Origin: Amoebophrya sp. A120
Lineage: Eukaryota; Sar; Dinophyceae; Syndiniales; Amoebophryaceae
Direction of reading: 5' to 3'
DNA: 64,000 nucleotides
Assembly (NCBI GenBank): GCA_905178155.1
Contig: CAJINV010000004.1
Coordinates: 1,047,536 to 1,111,535 of the forward strand
The notes beneath the pieces are model-generated. The model saw only the letters and a program-made list of their open reading frames with translations, did not search any database and had not been told where the DNA came from. Of this stretch, positions 34,667-47,800 are shown piece by piece. Every line of letters begins with the position of its first letter. The stretch's first letter is position 1. A program made the position numbers and the translations under genes.

Positions 34667-37600
34667 TCACATCGCAAGTTCATAAGTACTCTCTTGATCT
34701 TGCTTAGCTTCCAGCCTCCGCTCCGTAAATGTCATCGCCGTCGGCGCTAACCCGTCCGGTGCGTGCTGGAGCCCCTGGATGTTCACGCCCTGCGGCCCCA
34801 CCTCGGGGGCCGCGCTCTGCCGGTGAGAATCGTAGAGCCGCGTGCGCTGCTGCATATGCATTGCAATAGTATCGTATTAGTGTAAACCGCATGACAAATT
34901 TTCCCAGAAAAAAAAAAAAAATTTGTCATGCAGGTTCAGGTAGCAAGGCGGATCTGTCATGCCAGACTGCGACTAGTACGAGTGCGATACTTTTGCACAG
35001 GATACTGCAGCTTTGGAACCAAATTTCTCGCTGTTCTTATGTCCGTGCTCCACATCCGCTGCTCCCGCACGTCCGCCACGGGCGGCCGGTCGTCCTTCTC
35101 TGGCTCATATCAAATGTCAACAATGTCTGGGTCTGGAAACTTGTGATGCTGCGTTGGGAATAGGGAATGCTCTGTAATGCACAGCCAAGCATCAGAAATA
35201 TCTGCGCTTCTTTGTGTTGCGTTTTTCCCATGACAAACTGCGTTTTTGCATGACAGGCAAGGGGGTCTCTTCTTGAACACGCATCACAAACTTTTTGGTC
35301 ATCCCAGACAAGCATGACAAATCTCGCAGTCTTCCAGACCCGGACATTTTTGCACTTGATAGCTCAGGCGGAGGAATGCTGGACCCGAAACCAACTCCGG
35401 GTGGGGATACTGGCCCTGCTGTCGTTCCAATTGCTCCATTTGCCGTAGTTGTACCAGAGCCCACGAGGGCTGACGACGAGGACAACCCACCAGGCTGTTC
35501 ATCTTGCACCATTCTCGTAGGTCCTGTGGAGGCTGCGGGAGCGGGTGGGGGTACCACAGCAGCAGCAGGTGCTGTAGACCGCGTGTAGTTGCTGTCGGCC
35601 CCCGCACGTGAAGATGATGATCCACCACCCGCTCCGCCTCCGTACGCCGAACGTATCGCCGATGTCGATTTCGCTCGGACCGGTCGGATCCCTCCCCGCA
35701 ATGCCGGCGTACGGTACTTGTTGAAGGCCTGCTTTTGTCGGGACGGCGGCTGGAACGCTCTATTCGGGTTGTTCACCCCTCCTGTATGCATTGCAAAAGT
35801 ATCGTCATAGTATAAATCGCAATACAAATTGCCTCAGCATTAGAAATGGAAAGCTGTTTTACCTTAGGAAGAAGATTTGTCATGCATAGTTGCAATTTAC
35901 TACGAGTACGATACTTTTGCACAGGATATCCTGATGTTCGCGACAATTTCCGGATGTTAAACTGCGCCGCCGAGGAGTACGCCTGCATCTTATCCGGGTC
36001 CCGCCGGTCCCCGCCGCCGGCGTGGTGACGCTCGCCGCCGTGGTGGTGATACGCGTTGAAGTCGTGGTGGCCACTGCCACTGGCCCAGTGTCCCGGCTTC
36101 GAACCGGTGTCGCTCAGAAACCCGACCGGATTCAGCTGCTTGCTGTGGTGCACCGAGTTGCTTGTTCCCACCGCGGGCTCCGGCATGAACAGAAAGGGTG
36201 GGGATTGGGCCGGATGTGTTTTTGACAGTGGTCCGCTGCTCCCTCCACTTCTACTTGATGCGGACGTAACTTTCCTACCAACTGCTGCTGTATTGATGTT
36301 GCCTTCATCTTCTTGCGGCTTCTTGCCGACATAGTCCGTCAGCGGTAGTCGGATCTTCGTGACCTTTGCGGGCCGGGTCGTTGTTGTAGAACTTCTACGT
36401 TCTTGAGACGGATGTTGTAGTTGTCCTGCTCTTGTCCGGAGGTTCATCTGCGTAGAAGCAGAGGGCGCAACGTAGTTGTTGCTGGCTCTAGTACTTCTAC
36501 GTGTCGTGCCGGCTCCTGGTTTGTAATTTCCTCCTCCGGGTCTCGTTGTTGTTCGTGTAGTTCCACCCGGCGCGAAAGACTGCCCCAGTCCCTCGCGCGG
36601 TGCCGGATCTGCCAGCGGGACGAAGCGCGCCTGCGATTGCGATTGGGAATGAAATCTGTCGTCATCATACAATTCGTTGCAGTACACAGGAGCGACGGCT
36701 TCCACTGCAGCTGTTCTACAACTGCTCCTGCTGGTTTTATTGTTTTTCGTTTTCTTCACTTCCTGCTTCAGCAGTCTCCATTCGCGCTCCAGGTGGTCGT
36801 TCGTGCGGATGGGCGACGGCGGAAGGCTGGACACGTACTCCAAATCGCTGTCAATCTGCTGCGACAGCGGTTTTCGGTTGTTCTTTACGTGGTCGACAGA
36901 TTTATTTCGCCCCCGTCGGATCGTCGCCTCGTGCTCGTAAATCTGGAGCGATCGGTTTAGATTGCTGTTGCTGTACTTGTTGTTGTAGCCATCCGGTGGA
37001 AACAAATTATTGCTTTCACGAGGATCTCCATCTGCGTTGGTGTGCATCCTTTCTTCCCGCTGATTATCCTCATCTTTGTTCTCCAGATCCCTAACATACT
37101 CGATCAGCGACCGGGTCCGCTGCGTGCCACAGTCGAGTGCCGGCTTGTGCTTATAATTTCTACTACTTGGTGATGAATTGCTGTTGTTCAGCTTGTTTCT
37201 TTTTCGCCCACTTCTTGTTTCTCTACTCCCAGAGAAAGGATTTTTATCCTGGAACGCAGCCTGATGATCCACTTGCACCACCTTCGGCGTCACCAGCCCC
37301 TCTCCGCCGCCCCCGTGGCCGAAGAGGCTGCGGTCGAGTTGACTCGACGTCGTGTTCACGTCGGCGATTTCGCGCTGCCCCCCGTTTCGCTGGAATAGAG
37401 AACTGCTCCTCGCTCGGCGAGTGCCGGGGTCCAGGGGGGTCTCGTCGTCCTCCAGTGGCTCCTGTCGGCGCCGGTGGAAACGATTTTGACTTTTGTTGTA
37501 GTTCTTCTTGGAAAAACAAGCAGACGGCTTGTAGTTGCTCGTTCTGTGCTGCTGCCCGTTGAACAATGCGGCACTGGCACTGCTAGACGAGGACGCGGAC

Positions 37601-38244
37601 GAACTAGAAGTAGCCGATCCTTGCTTCGGTATCTTCCGCAGGTAGGCTGAGTTGAGCGCGGGATCAGGATCCTCTTCGCTGTCCAAATTTGGTTTGTTCC
37701 CTTCGTGTTGGCGGAGCATGACCAATCTCGACGCCGTGTTCCGCCCTGGTGCAGTCCTCGTTTCGAACCGCTTGCCGCTGCGGTTCCTGTTGTAGAGAAA
37801 TGAAAATGATGATAAAGCTTGTCTGAGATGCTTCTTCTTGACAGGGTGTATCTTGTTTGTGTTCGGAACGCGATTTTTGAATGATCTTGAATTAATACCT
37901 GATCATCGTCATCCTATCAATGGAACCTCTACCACCTCTAGCACTAGACTATGAGAAAATAAACAAGACACAAATAAAAAGATAATTCCAATTATTGTAC
38001 CCTCCTAATACCTGAAGACATCGTAGAAGTGCTGACTGCGTAAAAGCTTTTCTTTCACGGAAGCGTCGGTACTGCAATCCGAGTCTCGTTCCGAAGAACT
38101 GTCGAAGTCCGCTCGCTTTCGCGTCGCTTTTATTCCGCCACCCGAAGACGAGCTTCCCGGGGGTTGCGGCCGGCCGTACAAGGCTTTGTCCTTCAATACG
38201 CTCAGCTCCGCCCGGAGGGTCTTTATGTCTTTTTCCAATGACAT
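34667..38244 (-). CDS. 929-aa low-complexity protein, three introners
   Basis: Exons 38012-38244, 35929-37786, 35362-35784, 35005-35107 and 34667-34854. One GT-AG intron and three introners (C4, A11, C5) removed with one repeat each leave 2790 nt (929 aa plus stop). The N-terminus is a short amphipathic helix (MSLEKDIKTLRAELSVLKDK). The middle is Ser/Asn/Arg/Thr-rich and probably disordered. The last 100 residues are charged and more ordered (VADVREQRMWSTDIRTARNL). The start is the first ATG after stops in the leader and begins a clear helix. No family recognised. It lies head-to-tail with the 32408-34480 gene, 186 bp apart. Confidence 0.82.
34855..35004. mobile_element. introner, family C (C5)
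   Basis: Left TATGCATTGCAATAGTATCG, right GTGCGATACTTTTGCACAGG then ATA. Exact repeat ctgca (34850-34854, 35005-35009). Interior includes a poly-A run (34910-34920). Removal joins VPKLQ to QRTRLY in frame. Confidence 0.95.
35108..35361. mobile_element. introner, family A (A11)
   Basis: Left TATCAAATGTCAACAATGTC, right CCCGGACATTTTTGCACTTG then ATA. Exact repeat gctca (35103-35107, 35362-35366). Interior is the closest relative of A5's outer parts. Removal joins PPPE to PEKDDR in frame. Confidence 0.95.
35785..35928. mobile_element. introner, family C (C4)
   Basis: Left TATGCATTGCAAAAGTATCG, right GTACGATACTTTTGCACAGG then ATA. Exact repeat tcctg (35780-35784, 35929-35933). Removal joins SRTSG to GVNNPN in frame. 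Confidence 0.96.
37787..38011 (-). other. GT-AG intron
   Basis: Minus strand TTCAG|GTATTA donor at 38011 and CTACAACAG|G acceptor at 37787; 225 bp, phase 2. Joins YDVFR to NRSGKRFE. Confidence 0.75.
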
Positions 38245-38879
38245 TTTTCCCAAAGCGCTTGATGCGGTAAATTTGAAATTTTTGCAAGGAAACGAAAATT
38301 GTCTGCAACGAACTCTACGGAGACGGTGTGGTCGGGAGAAAGATTTAACTACCATGTGGTCTTTTCGTGAAATCCAAAACGAAAATTCTCCACATCGAGA
38401 AAATTTACATACCAAGCCGCGACACAAGCAACAACAAACCTGACACGCGACTGCGCACGCTCCTGTGAATCAAACCCCTCTGTGCAGCCTCTCTGTCACT
38501 CTACCGCTCGATAACTGATCCGCGGCGCGCGCTGTCCGCTCTCATACTGTAGTCACTATCCTGAAAATAACTCTCAGGCTCTCACTTCTACGTCTGAGTA
38601 CAAGCGAAACAAGCAACAAAACGGAAAACACGAATGAAGAGTGTGGCAAGAACACGGCGAAGCCCGAAAAGGAAATGATCCAGTCTGCTTTAGCGCCGTC
38701 TTTTCATCCCATAGAAAGAAGCATCCAGGGATTTTGATTCCTGGACGAAATGTGAAAAAAATGCTAACGCATTGCATTTCTTGATGCCCGTCCCTTCCCG
38801 CGCGCCGGCCACTCTCTTGACCGTCAGATGGTACCAAAGCTGCTAGCCACTTGTCCTCTTCCTCCCCCGAGATGATTCT
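38245..38879. other. intergenic region
   Basis: About 0.6 kb; no convincing frame, introner or RNA gene. Confidence 0.5.
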
Positions 38880-41800
38880 TCAAGCGCCATCTTGATTGGC
38901 GCTCGCGCGACTACCATCATCTACTTCAGCCTTCTTGTTCATATCGGCCGTATCAGGTGGTTCCCTTACCGAGTTAATCTCATGGTCCTCTTTTGGAGAA
39001 GTAGATGTGCCACTACCCACTGCTCCGCCTTGTGATTCTTCTTTTGTTCCAGCACTGATCTCCCCCTCCGTCTTCACGTCGTTTTTTTGGTATGTTTCGT
39101 TTGCAAGATTTATTTCACCAAAGAGAAAGAAACCTCCTCCTTCGCTTGTCGCACTAGCTGTTCCGGTCGCTGTGGCTCCGGTTGCTGTAGTCGTCCCATC
39201 GTCCCCCGCAGCGGCTGCCACGACCCCTCCAGGAAAATTTTTTGTTTCCGCTTCTGCTACTTTATTTATATTTTCATCATTTTCCGCTTTTTCGTCTTTA
39301 GTACAACTTGCAGAAGTAGCCTCGTTCCCCTTCGCGTCGTCCCTACTACAACAGATGAAAATAAAGCCCGCCACGACTCCGAGCACGGCCAGGAGCCCCG
39401 TTACGATCACAATCGCGGTCCGAAGCAGACCGAATTCCCCGATTGTTCGGAACAAGCGCTGAAAAGAACTACAGCAGCCCTCTTCTTCCCGGTCGTCGTC
39501 AGTTTCAGAGGGTACTTCTACGTGATCACCCAGCCCATTTTTCGCCAAAAAATCTTCGTCATTCAACGACCCGCGGAACGTTATCGACGCCCCTGCAAGC
39601 CGTCCGCTGTTCCCAAAAAGGGTTTCGCTTTCGTCAAACACTTTTAGCTTTCGTTGCTTGGTGCCGATACAGAGAAGCGTTTTCGCTAGGTGCGGTGCGG
39701 TGAAGGAGCTCCTGCTCGTCGTAGTTGACGAGACTGCTGGTGAAGGGGGGGTTGATGTAGTTGACGAGACCGCTGGTGGCACTACTCGTTGAGAAAACTG
39801 ATTAGAATTACCTCCGATCTCGTCTTCACGGGAGGCATCAGTTTCAGTTGTACTACCTGAAGATCCTGAAATAGTACCATACCCTGCTGTTGCTGCGTGC
39901 AGCACTAGACGTGGTTCCCTCGTGTACTTCTTCACCAGTCACGAGCACTGGCACCTTAGTCAGTACGAGCAGGGGGCAATCGCTGAAGAGAACACAGGTC
40001 GTCCTTCTCTTTCTAGCACTTGTACTTCCACCACTTGATGTGCCACTATAGGTGGAAAACGCCGACGGCGCCCCGTCGATCTTCGAAATCGTGGTGAAGC
40101 TGACACAACCGCGATTTCGGGCGCACTCCAGCCTGCATGTGTTGTCATCCAGAACGGACTCCTTAAACCAATAGGCTTTGCAGTTGTCTCCCTCTTGCGT
40201 CAAGTCCAGATCCTCGGGCGCACCTACTTTTGCGCAGGGATGCACGGTCTGTGTGAGCGAGCGAGAAAACGCAGCTGAAGCTGATGAACCTTCTGGTGCT
40301 GGGCCGCTGGTATTATCTTTCAAAACTTTATCCTCGTCCTCGCCTGGCGGGCCAAGTGGATTTATTTTATCACCTCTCTCGGATGTGTAGCCACACGTGC
40401 GGACGTAGGCGTGAGAAGATTTTTCCTGTGAAGGAAGTGATGCTCCCATCGTCGCTGCAGAAATCACTTCTTCCACGTGGAAAAAATCTGGGTCCGGCTT
40501 ATCTACATCTTCCTCGTTCTCTTCTGTCTCCGAAGATCCGGCCTCCGATCCGGCCTCCTGATTTTGTTCCGCCGGCCCGCCACGTTCCTCCCTAGTCTTG
40601 GCAAATTCAACGAATCTCCGGGGGCAGTAGAAATTCAGAAATTTCGAAACCCGCCACTGGCACATCGGGAGGAGGTAATCATAACCCACTTCGTTGATGC
40701 CGTTTTTCAATGTGCTTGTGTCGTCGAGCTTGTGTAGTTCTGCATCTTCTTGGTTGTGTTCTACTTCTTGTGTATCTGGAGATGTTGACGTTGACCCCAT
40801 ACGACCTTCATCTTGTTCCGTGCTGTCTGTTATTGTTTCGTTTTGTTCTTCACGACCAGCAGTGCCAATTGATGTTGTATTCGCTTCTGCCCTTTCTTGT
40901 GCTGTTTCACTTTCAGCATCATCCCCCACAAGAACTTCCGTCCAACTCTTGCTTGCTGTCTTTGATGTCACATTCGAATACAGTTGCACCAAAAACTTGT
41001 CACCGGACCTGCCCCCCGCCACTTGCGCGTCAAATAAGCTGCTCTTATCCACCTTTTGTTCTGCTGTATCGCCGAAGAGACTGGTGACGAGTTTTTCCTC
41101 GGCACTTTTCGCCTTCTCGTCCGCTTCTTTGCGCTCTCTTTCCGCCTTCGCGAGCTGCTGCGCAATGGTCAGGCGCTCCTCGTATAGATACAATTCACAG
41201 GCGGGTTTCGTCGTACCGCTCCCCCGCACCGTGTATCCATGGCACGACGAGTTTCGGGTGCAGTAAGTGGCGCAGGTTTCGTCGATAAGCGAGAGGTTTT
41301 GGTAGGATTGCTGCCTCAGCTGGAGAATTAGTTGCTGCTCCTCGGGGCTGAGCTGGTTCTTGATGTTTTCGTCGTGGAGTAGGACAATCTCAGAAGTACT
41401 ACTAGAATTAGTGCTGTTCTTGCTTGACGTGCTATTAGCATTTGCATTTGCATTATCACCCCCGCCGTCTGTCTTGTTATTTGTTCCATTTGGGTGCACC
41501 GACAGCAGACCGGCCTGCAGCTCAAAACTTGTCGTGCTGTCGTTTGCGCTATGATAATTCGCAGATGATCCGTGTTTCTCCTGCTCCAGCAGACTGCTCA
41601 ACGAAGCGGCTGCATAATTGCCGCTTTTTATCATACTATCCAAACCTGCAACACCAACCACAGCCCGCACCACCTCCTCCGGCACGGGTCGTAAGTCCGG
41701 CGTGCAAACATTCGAAGCCACCCGGTTCTCCGCCTGTCTTCCCGCCGTCGCCTGCGCGTTCCGGCCGTCCATAAACTTCCGCGTTTTCAAGGCCCCGCGG

Positions 41801-42753
41801 TCGTGCCGAACGCCGTATTTGCCGCGGGCTAAGGAGCCGTCCGTATTTTTATTTGACAGACGTTTTTGTCCTTGGTGTTCTTGTCCGTCGTTTTCATTCA
41901 AAACGAGCGGTGGCGTCGGCATGCCACTGCCGGTGGTCGCAACATCATCTCGTCTAGCTTTATTTGCGGACAGACCTTGTGCCTGATGCTGATTATATCC
42001 CTCGAAGGTTCTATGTTGCAGCTCGGCCCCGGTGGCTGCATTTCTTCCTTTCTCCTGGGCAAGAACGCGTCGATTTTGACGGCGGAGGTTATTTTTCCTT
42101 GCAATCTTCGTCCTTTTCATCTTCCCGAAAAGCAGTTGCGAAAAAGAGGAAATTACACTGGAAACACCGGCAGTAGACGCAGGAGAGCCATTATTGTCGT
42201 GATTGTGTAATTTATTTTCCAGCTTAATATTTCTCTGTCCTCTTCCACCGCGGGGACGAGATGAAGATCGGCCATCACGTTGCTCATCCCGTGTTCCTGC
42301 TTGCCATTCCATTTTCTTGCTAGAAGAACTACCTTCCCTGCTCGTACTGGAACTGGAAGCAGCAGCAGCAGCGGTGCTAGAATCTTCATCCAATTCACTA
42401 TCACCTTGGACGAGTTGTTCATCTTTAGAAGTTGAAGTCGGCCGCCAATTCAAACTCTGTGACACCGTGTTTTTCCGAATTTCGTCACAGATACAGGGCC
42501 CGGACCCCACGATCACGTACCCCGTTTGACTGACGAGCCCGCGAAAACCACTTATCACCCTGGTGAGCCGCGGTGGGACTACTGCATCATGCTGTTCTTC
42601 TTTTTGTACTACACGACCTTCTAGAGATGTTGATGAACCCTGATAGAACTTGAAATCTTCAGCTCCCTCGCTGGAAGTAGAAGTTCTTGTTCTAGAGGGC
42701 CCCCACCAGCTCATCCGTTCGACCGGATTTCCGCCCGCCTGCACCGCCGCCAT
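38880..42753 (-). CDS. single-pass membrane protein with PAN/apple-like Cys clusters
   Basis: Exons 39857-42753 and 38880-39711 joined by a GT-AG intron give 3729 nt (1242 aa plus stop). Two cysteine clusters resemble PAN/apple modules: one at about 488-525 (CATYCTRNSSCHGYTV), and one at about 845-925 (CRLECARNRGCVSF, ending at a TCVLFSDC). A membrane segment (IVIVTGLLAVLGVVAGFIFI) lies at about residues 1075-1097, followed by a roughly 145-residue acidic tail. PAN modules bind carbohydrate or protein and are common in surface proteins of alveolate parasites; the specific assignment is tentative. The frame has no signal peptide at its ATG, yet a protein with one ends 9 bp upstream, so the two may be one polypeptide. 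No introner. Confidence 0.6.
39712..39856 (-). other. putative GT-AG intron
   Basis: Minus strand TTCAG|GTAGTA donor at 39856 and GAGCAG|G acceptor at 39712; 145 bp, phase 2. Chosen over a 49-bp alternative because its size matches the other GT-AG introns. Confidence 0.5.
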
Positions 42754-42762
42754 TGCGTACGG

Positions 42763-43974
42763 TCACAGCTGATCGCCAGCCTTGCGCTCAATTTGCAATT
42801 TCTCCTCGTCGGCGTGATCCATAAATTTCTTCTTACTGCTGGTGTGCATCAGTTCAGCATCTTGATCTTGCCCCGTACGCTTCAAATACGCGATCATGCG
42901 GTCGTCGGCGTTTCGTTGCTGTTTCCAAAACTCCATATTCATCTGCCTGTCCAAAGGGCTGGACCACTTCGACTGGATGAGTTCCTTGCGTGTCCCCTCT
43001 CTAAAGACGACTCCTTTCCCATGCCCCTTGGTCGTCCTCTTGGAGGTTTCTTCTTCTTGAGCAGACTCGAGGACAGTGGTCCCTTGGAGACAACACGAGT
43101 CGAGTCCCAGGAAGTGATTCGAGTTCATCTTCGATAACGTCGCTCTTCTACTTCCGGGGTCGGGGTCCTCGACCTCGAGCTCGTCGATGTTCAAAATCGG
43201 TGTAGAAGTCATCACATTCATCCTCCCTGGACAGCACATCATGCTGGGCGGGGACGAGGGGTTGTACCATGTTTCTGCACGATTTCTGTGGTCAACAACA
43301 TTGTCCTTTCCATGACTGTCGAAGTACTTTTCTCTGCAGAAGCGGTAATTGGAGCACTGCTGACCGCTCGGCTTCCCGACTCCTGATAAAAGAGACAAAG
43401 CTCCTGCAGACGAGGACGATCGTGAAGACAGAAAGGACGTAGTAGAGCGCCATCCTGAAATTGTGGTAGGTGCATGTGCAACTTGATCGGGGACGACTGC
43501 ATAATGATCCTTGATGGCTTCGTTCAAGTCGTTCCGAGGATGCTGCAACATCGACATCGATAACGAAGGTTCTTGTCGTGCTGGGAAAGCAGCTACATGG
43601 GAGATGCCTCCATCAATCGCGGCTTGTTGTTCTACCTTGGCGGATTCAATCCTATCCCCCTCTCTACTGTCGGCACCATTGTTAATGCCCGGGCGACGTC
43701 GTCGAAGAAGCCTCTTGTGCTGACCTCTAGAAGTACTGTGTTTTCTTTTCTCTTGCGGAGAAACTTCGTGCCGCGGTTTCCATTCTTTGATGGACCTACG
43801 ACCGTGCTCGGCAAGAAGATTTGTTCCAAATCCAATGGCGCCACTGGTGCTTTCCACAAGAAATAAAAAGCAAATCAAAACTTCCATGACTGCCAAAAGG
43901 GGCCAAACCCAAAAGTTGCGAAGTGGCGGTTTCAATTTCATCAATTTCATTAACATGAACATCCTTATCGCCAC
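42763..43974 (-). CDS. 403-aa secreted or membrane-anchored protein
   Basis: Single frame from ATG at 43974 to a stop at 42763. After a Met/Lys-rich start, residues about 20-45 form a strong hydrophobic segment (WVWPLLAVMEVLICFLFLVE) followed by small residues, consistent with a signal peptide. The remainder is basic then mixed, with a Cys-bearing region around 210-255 (CSNYRFC, MMCCPG). No family recognised. The stop is 9 bp upstream of the ATG of the PAN-like membrane protein; no splice signals bridging them were found. A reading error, an unrecognised splice or two separate genes are all possible. Confidence 0.6.
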   Translation of the reverse strand: MAIRMFMLMKLMKLKPPLRNFWVWPLLAVMEVLICFLFLVESTSGAIGFGTNLLAEHGRRSIKEWKPRHEVSPQEKRKHSTSRGQHKRLLRRRRPGINNGADSREGDRIESAKVEQQAAIDGGISHVAAFPARQEPSLSMSMLQHPRNDLNEAIKDHYAVVPDQVAHAPTTISGWRSTTSFLSSRSSSSAGALSLLSGVGKPSGQQCSNYRFCREKYFDSHGKDNVVDHRNRAETWYNPSSPPSMMCCPGRMNVMTSTPILNIDELEVEDPDPGSRRATLSKMNSNHFLGLDSCCLQGTTVLESAQEEETSKRTTKGHGKGVVFREGTRKELIQSKWSSPLDRQMNMEFWKQQRNADDRMIAYLKRTGQDQDAELMHTSSKKKFMDHADEEKLQIERKAGDQL

Positions 43975-44805
43975 GTACTGTTATTTTCTTGTTTGGTTCA
44001 AGAGTAGGACCCTAGCACCTACTCGACAAGCGCAACGTAAATAAAGGAACAGCATATACAGCTGTTGGACAACTCTACGTAGTTTTATTATTGGTGTTGA
44101 ATACAGCAACCTTGAATACAGCAACCAGGGTCAGGGAGGGGGTCAACTACTTCTTAAGGGTTTCAATAGACCGTAAGCGACCCGTGCTCGAGTACTGTGC
44201 CTGTAGTAAGAATGTCACGAAAACAAGATATACTCCAAATGAAATTCGTACTACCTGTACTTCCTGCTGACTCGCTTGCTGTTGCTACTTAACCACGCAC
44301 CGGGTAATAAAGTAGGCTTGACAATAAACGGGAGTACTGCTTCAGTGAGTACGACTTGCTACAGAACGAAACGATGCCGGACGACACCAAGGGAAATGGC
44401 CACGATTGTGAAGGGATAGTACAGACACGCTAGGTCGTCCAGCGCACGACAGATGGGAGTCAGAACTACCAACGACTTAATTCACGAGGGAAGCACACGA
44501 CGTGGTGACTAAAAAACTAAAAAGAAAAACACGTCAACAGCCAAACGCGAACAACAACAATTCTCGATGGATGTAGCTAGAAGCCCTAGGAGGGCCCCCG
44601 CCGGCTGCTACATCTTTGGCTGACCAAGCAGAACAAAGGTTTGCGAGCGCAGCGCCAGAAACGCGGAACTAGTACACGGGATCTGACGAACAAGCAAACA
44701 TTCTAAATAGCTAGAACAGGTGCACTTTACCTTCATCGTACGTCGACGTACGTACAGAAACAGGTTGTACAAGAACGTAGACGACGCGCCTCTTTTCATT
44801 ATTTT
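43975..44805. other. intergenic region
   Basis: About 0.8 kb with no convincing gene. A short duplication, AATACAGCAACC, occurs at 44100-44127. Confidence 0.5.
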
Positions 44806-47800
44806 TCACGTACTTTTCATTTCAGTTTCGTTTTTTATCAGGCAGTTCTCCAAAACAGCAATGCACACTTGATTCCATTCGGAGATTGCGTCGTCCTGCG
44901 CTTGCTTCCCTCTCGAACTCTGGTCCTTACTGCGGCCGGTTGTTCGGATGCCATTTTGTTGCAAAATTTGTTCTGTCCTTTTGATCATAACCTCGATAAA
45001 ATCCTGCAGTTTCTGTTTGAGCTCGTGTTCTTCTGTATCTTGTTTGAGTTCTTGGTAGTCGCGTTTGTCGTTAGTATCGCCCCAGTGCTGATGTTTATCG
45101 TCAGTAGCAGTCGGCCCACCGGTGGTTTTTGCAACCAGAGCTTCCATTAACTCGACTGGTGGTAGTGCGAGTGCCGTCGGGGAAGTAGTTGTACAACCTT
45201 CCTCCTCGTCTGGTATCGCTATTTGATCAGCGACTTCAGCCACCAGATCCAAAAACCGGGCCGGCGGACAGACCTTTTCATCTTCGGGGGCATGATCCTT
45301 GTTGCTGCTGTCGTGTGCCCCCTTAGTGGTCTCGGTGGTTATTTCTGCGCCCCCATGAAGATCAGAGTTGTTGTAGACCCCCATCATCGTCCACAGCACC
45401 GAGAAGAGCGGCCGCAGTACGTGCACGAACTTTTTCCACTTCGGTTTCTCCGCGAACTTCACGAAGTCCCGGTAATTCTGCTTCCCGTGGTTCCACCACG
45501 CCAGGCACAGTTGGTGTCGATCGAGCTGCTGGCGCGCGAACGGGAGTAAGATGCGCTGAATCGCTTCAGTCGTGCGAAACAGCACCGGAGAAAACAGCAA
45601 ATGCACCATGGACGGGTTCGAGGTAGTCAGCATCTTGCACGAGTGCCGTATGACAGTGCACAACTCCCCCTCCCCCTCATTCGTCATGCAAAATACCCAA
45701 TCCACCCTTTGCCACTTGGCACTGTGTGCATGACAAGTTCTGGTAGTCCAAATAGCACTATACTCTAGTGCAAATCTGTCATGCAAAACCGGCATTGTTG
45801 CTGATGCTTGTATTGCCGTTCATGCTATACAAATGAGGGGGAGGGGGAGTTGTGCACTGTCATATGCCGGATCTCCCAACCAGAAATCTCGATGTCGATG
45901 GCACTGCTACTGGAATTTGTTGTGGTAGACGTCGCTCCTGGTACAACTAGATGATCTGAAATCGTGCTACTAGACTCTTGATGTTCAGGAAAACTACTAC
46001 CAGTAGCTCCAGCGGACGTCGAGGACCACGCGGACCCGCAAGTGAACGATGGAAAGACCTTCCGAAATTTCTGGACCGGCTCCAGAAAGGAGAAATAGGC
46101 CTGGTGACTGTCATGCGCGAAAATTACATGCACGTCGTGGTCACTGGTTTCGGTTGCCGTACCAAGCAGCTGCGAACAGCAGGCGTAGCCCGCGTGGAGA
46201 ATTTTTATCTTCTCCTCTGCTTCGATTTGCGCAAGGATCTGCTGAATTTGCTCGCTTATTTCTTTGCCGGAACTGGATCGGGTGGGGTGCAACAACTGGA
46301 CCATGTTGCAGCTCTGCCTCCCGGACGTCGCATCCACTCCTTCTACAGGGAATGTGGTGGCTGATACTGGCGTCGGAATCACGCCAGGTTCCTGATCCAG
46401 CGACCTCGACGTAGTTCCAACGGTTTGAAGATGATGTTTCCCTTGTTCCGCAGGGGTTAAGTGAAGCGTGCCGCTTTGAAGATGTTCAACACTTTTAATA
46501 CCGCCGCGAACAGGCGGCGTGAAAGTAGTTCCGCTCGTACTAGGCAGAACAGCACCCACTATCATCTTCTCTCCGACCGTGCTCCCAGAAGATAATTCCC
46601 GTATTATAGACCGTGGAGAATCTTCTTCGAAAGAGTTCGCCGTTTCGGCAAACATACCTGTCATCAAATTATCCCGATGCTTGTCCGCCGTTTCCCGCAG
46701 GCGGACGGTGAAAAGCCAATCCGAGAGCTTTTTCACGTCCACTTCCGCGGGTAGGAGCTTTTTCATCTTCGTTACTTCCGCTTTTTCTTTCAATGCTGCG
46801 TACTTCTGCAGCGGCTCCCGCAAAAACCCTTCCGCCTCTTCCCGGCTTCTCGGCAAGCACCCGAGCCGACTCTGCATCACAAATTCGTGTTGTTTCCCCT
46901 CCAATTTCACCAGCGGCTCTTCTAAGTTTAGAATCCGCTGCAACTCAAAAATCTTGTGCCACGCATGGTAGAGAAGCTTGGAGACGCGTTTGGCGGCTTG
47001 CGTCTCTTGCTCGGACAGGTCCAAGGGGGACATAGTCATCTGGTGCGAGGGCGCCGCGGGGAGAACGCTGACGCCCTCTTGTCCACCTCCTGTAGTCTTT
47101 TGCGCCACACCGCCACGCTCTTTATTCCCATTCAGCTCCACAAACTTTCCGTCTTTATCTTCCTCTTCAGCCAGAAGAATTTCCGGCCACTCCGCCACCT
47201 CCTTCTTCGCCCGATACAGTCTTTCCCCAATGAAGCCAAGATACTGCGCCACGCTTCGTAGCGTCAGGAACATCCGCCGCTTTTGCACGAGTTCCACCCA
47301 GACGGAGCTCCCCTCGAAGTGCTTATGCAATGCAAAATTCGAAAAGCATAAGCATCGTACTTCTACTTGTTGTATGAATGATTGCATGGCAAATTTATTT
47401 TTCAAAAACAACAATGCAAAACTTCACTTGTCATGCTAGACCAGGTAGCAAGTTAGATTTCATCACGAGTGCAGTTTTACAGATGCAGATGCTTTGGCGC
47501 AGGATAGCGCTTCCGCGTGAACAACATCTCCAAGTTGCGTGGGTTCCCCTTGCAGAGCTCACACAAAAACGCTCCCAATTCCCGCCCCGTGTACTATGCA
47601 TTGCAAAAGTATCGTACTAGTATGAATTCATTGCAATACAAACTTTCTCAGCACGAGATTAACTTCTTGAGAAAGAAATTTGTAATGCATCAATGCGAGT
47701 ACTACGAGTACGATACTCATGCACAGGATATGTACTCCACCGTGCCGAATTTGTCGCTGGCAAACCCACCGGAGGCAGCCTGGTGGAACTGGAACTGCGT

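Noticed and set aside
39887-39935. 49-bp intron joining the two frames of the PAN-like gene
   Set aside because: The phases fit, but it is far shorter than every other GT-AG intron in the window; a 145-bp alternative also fits.
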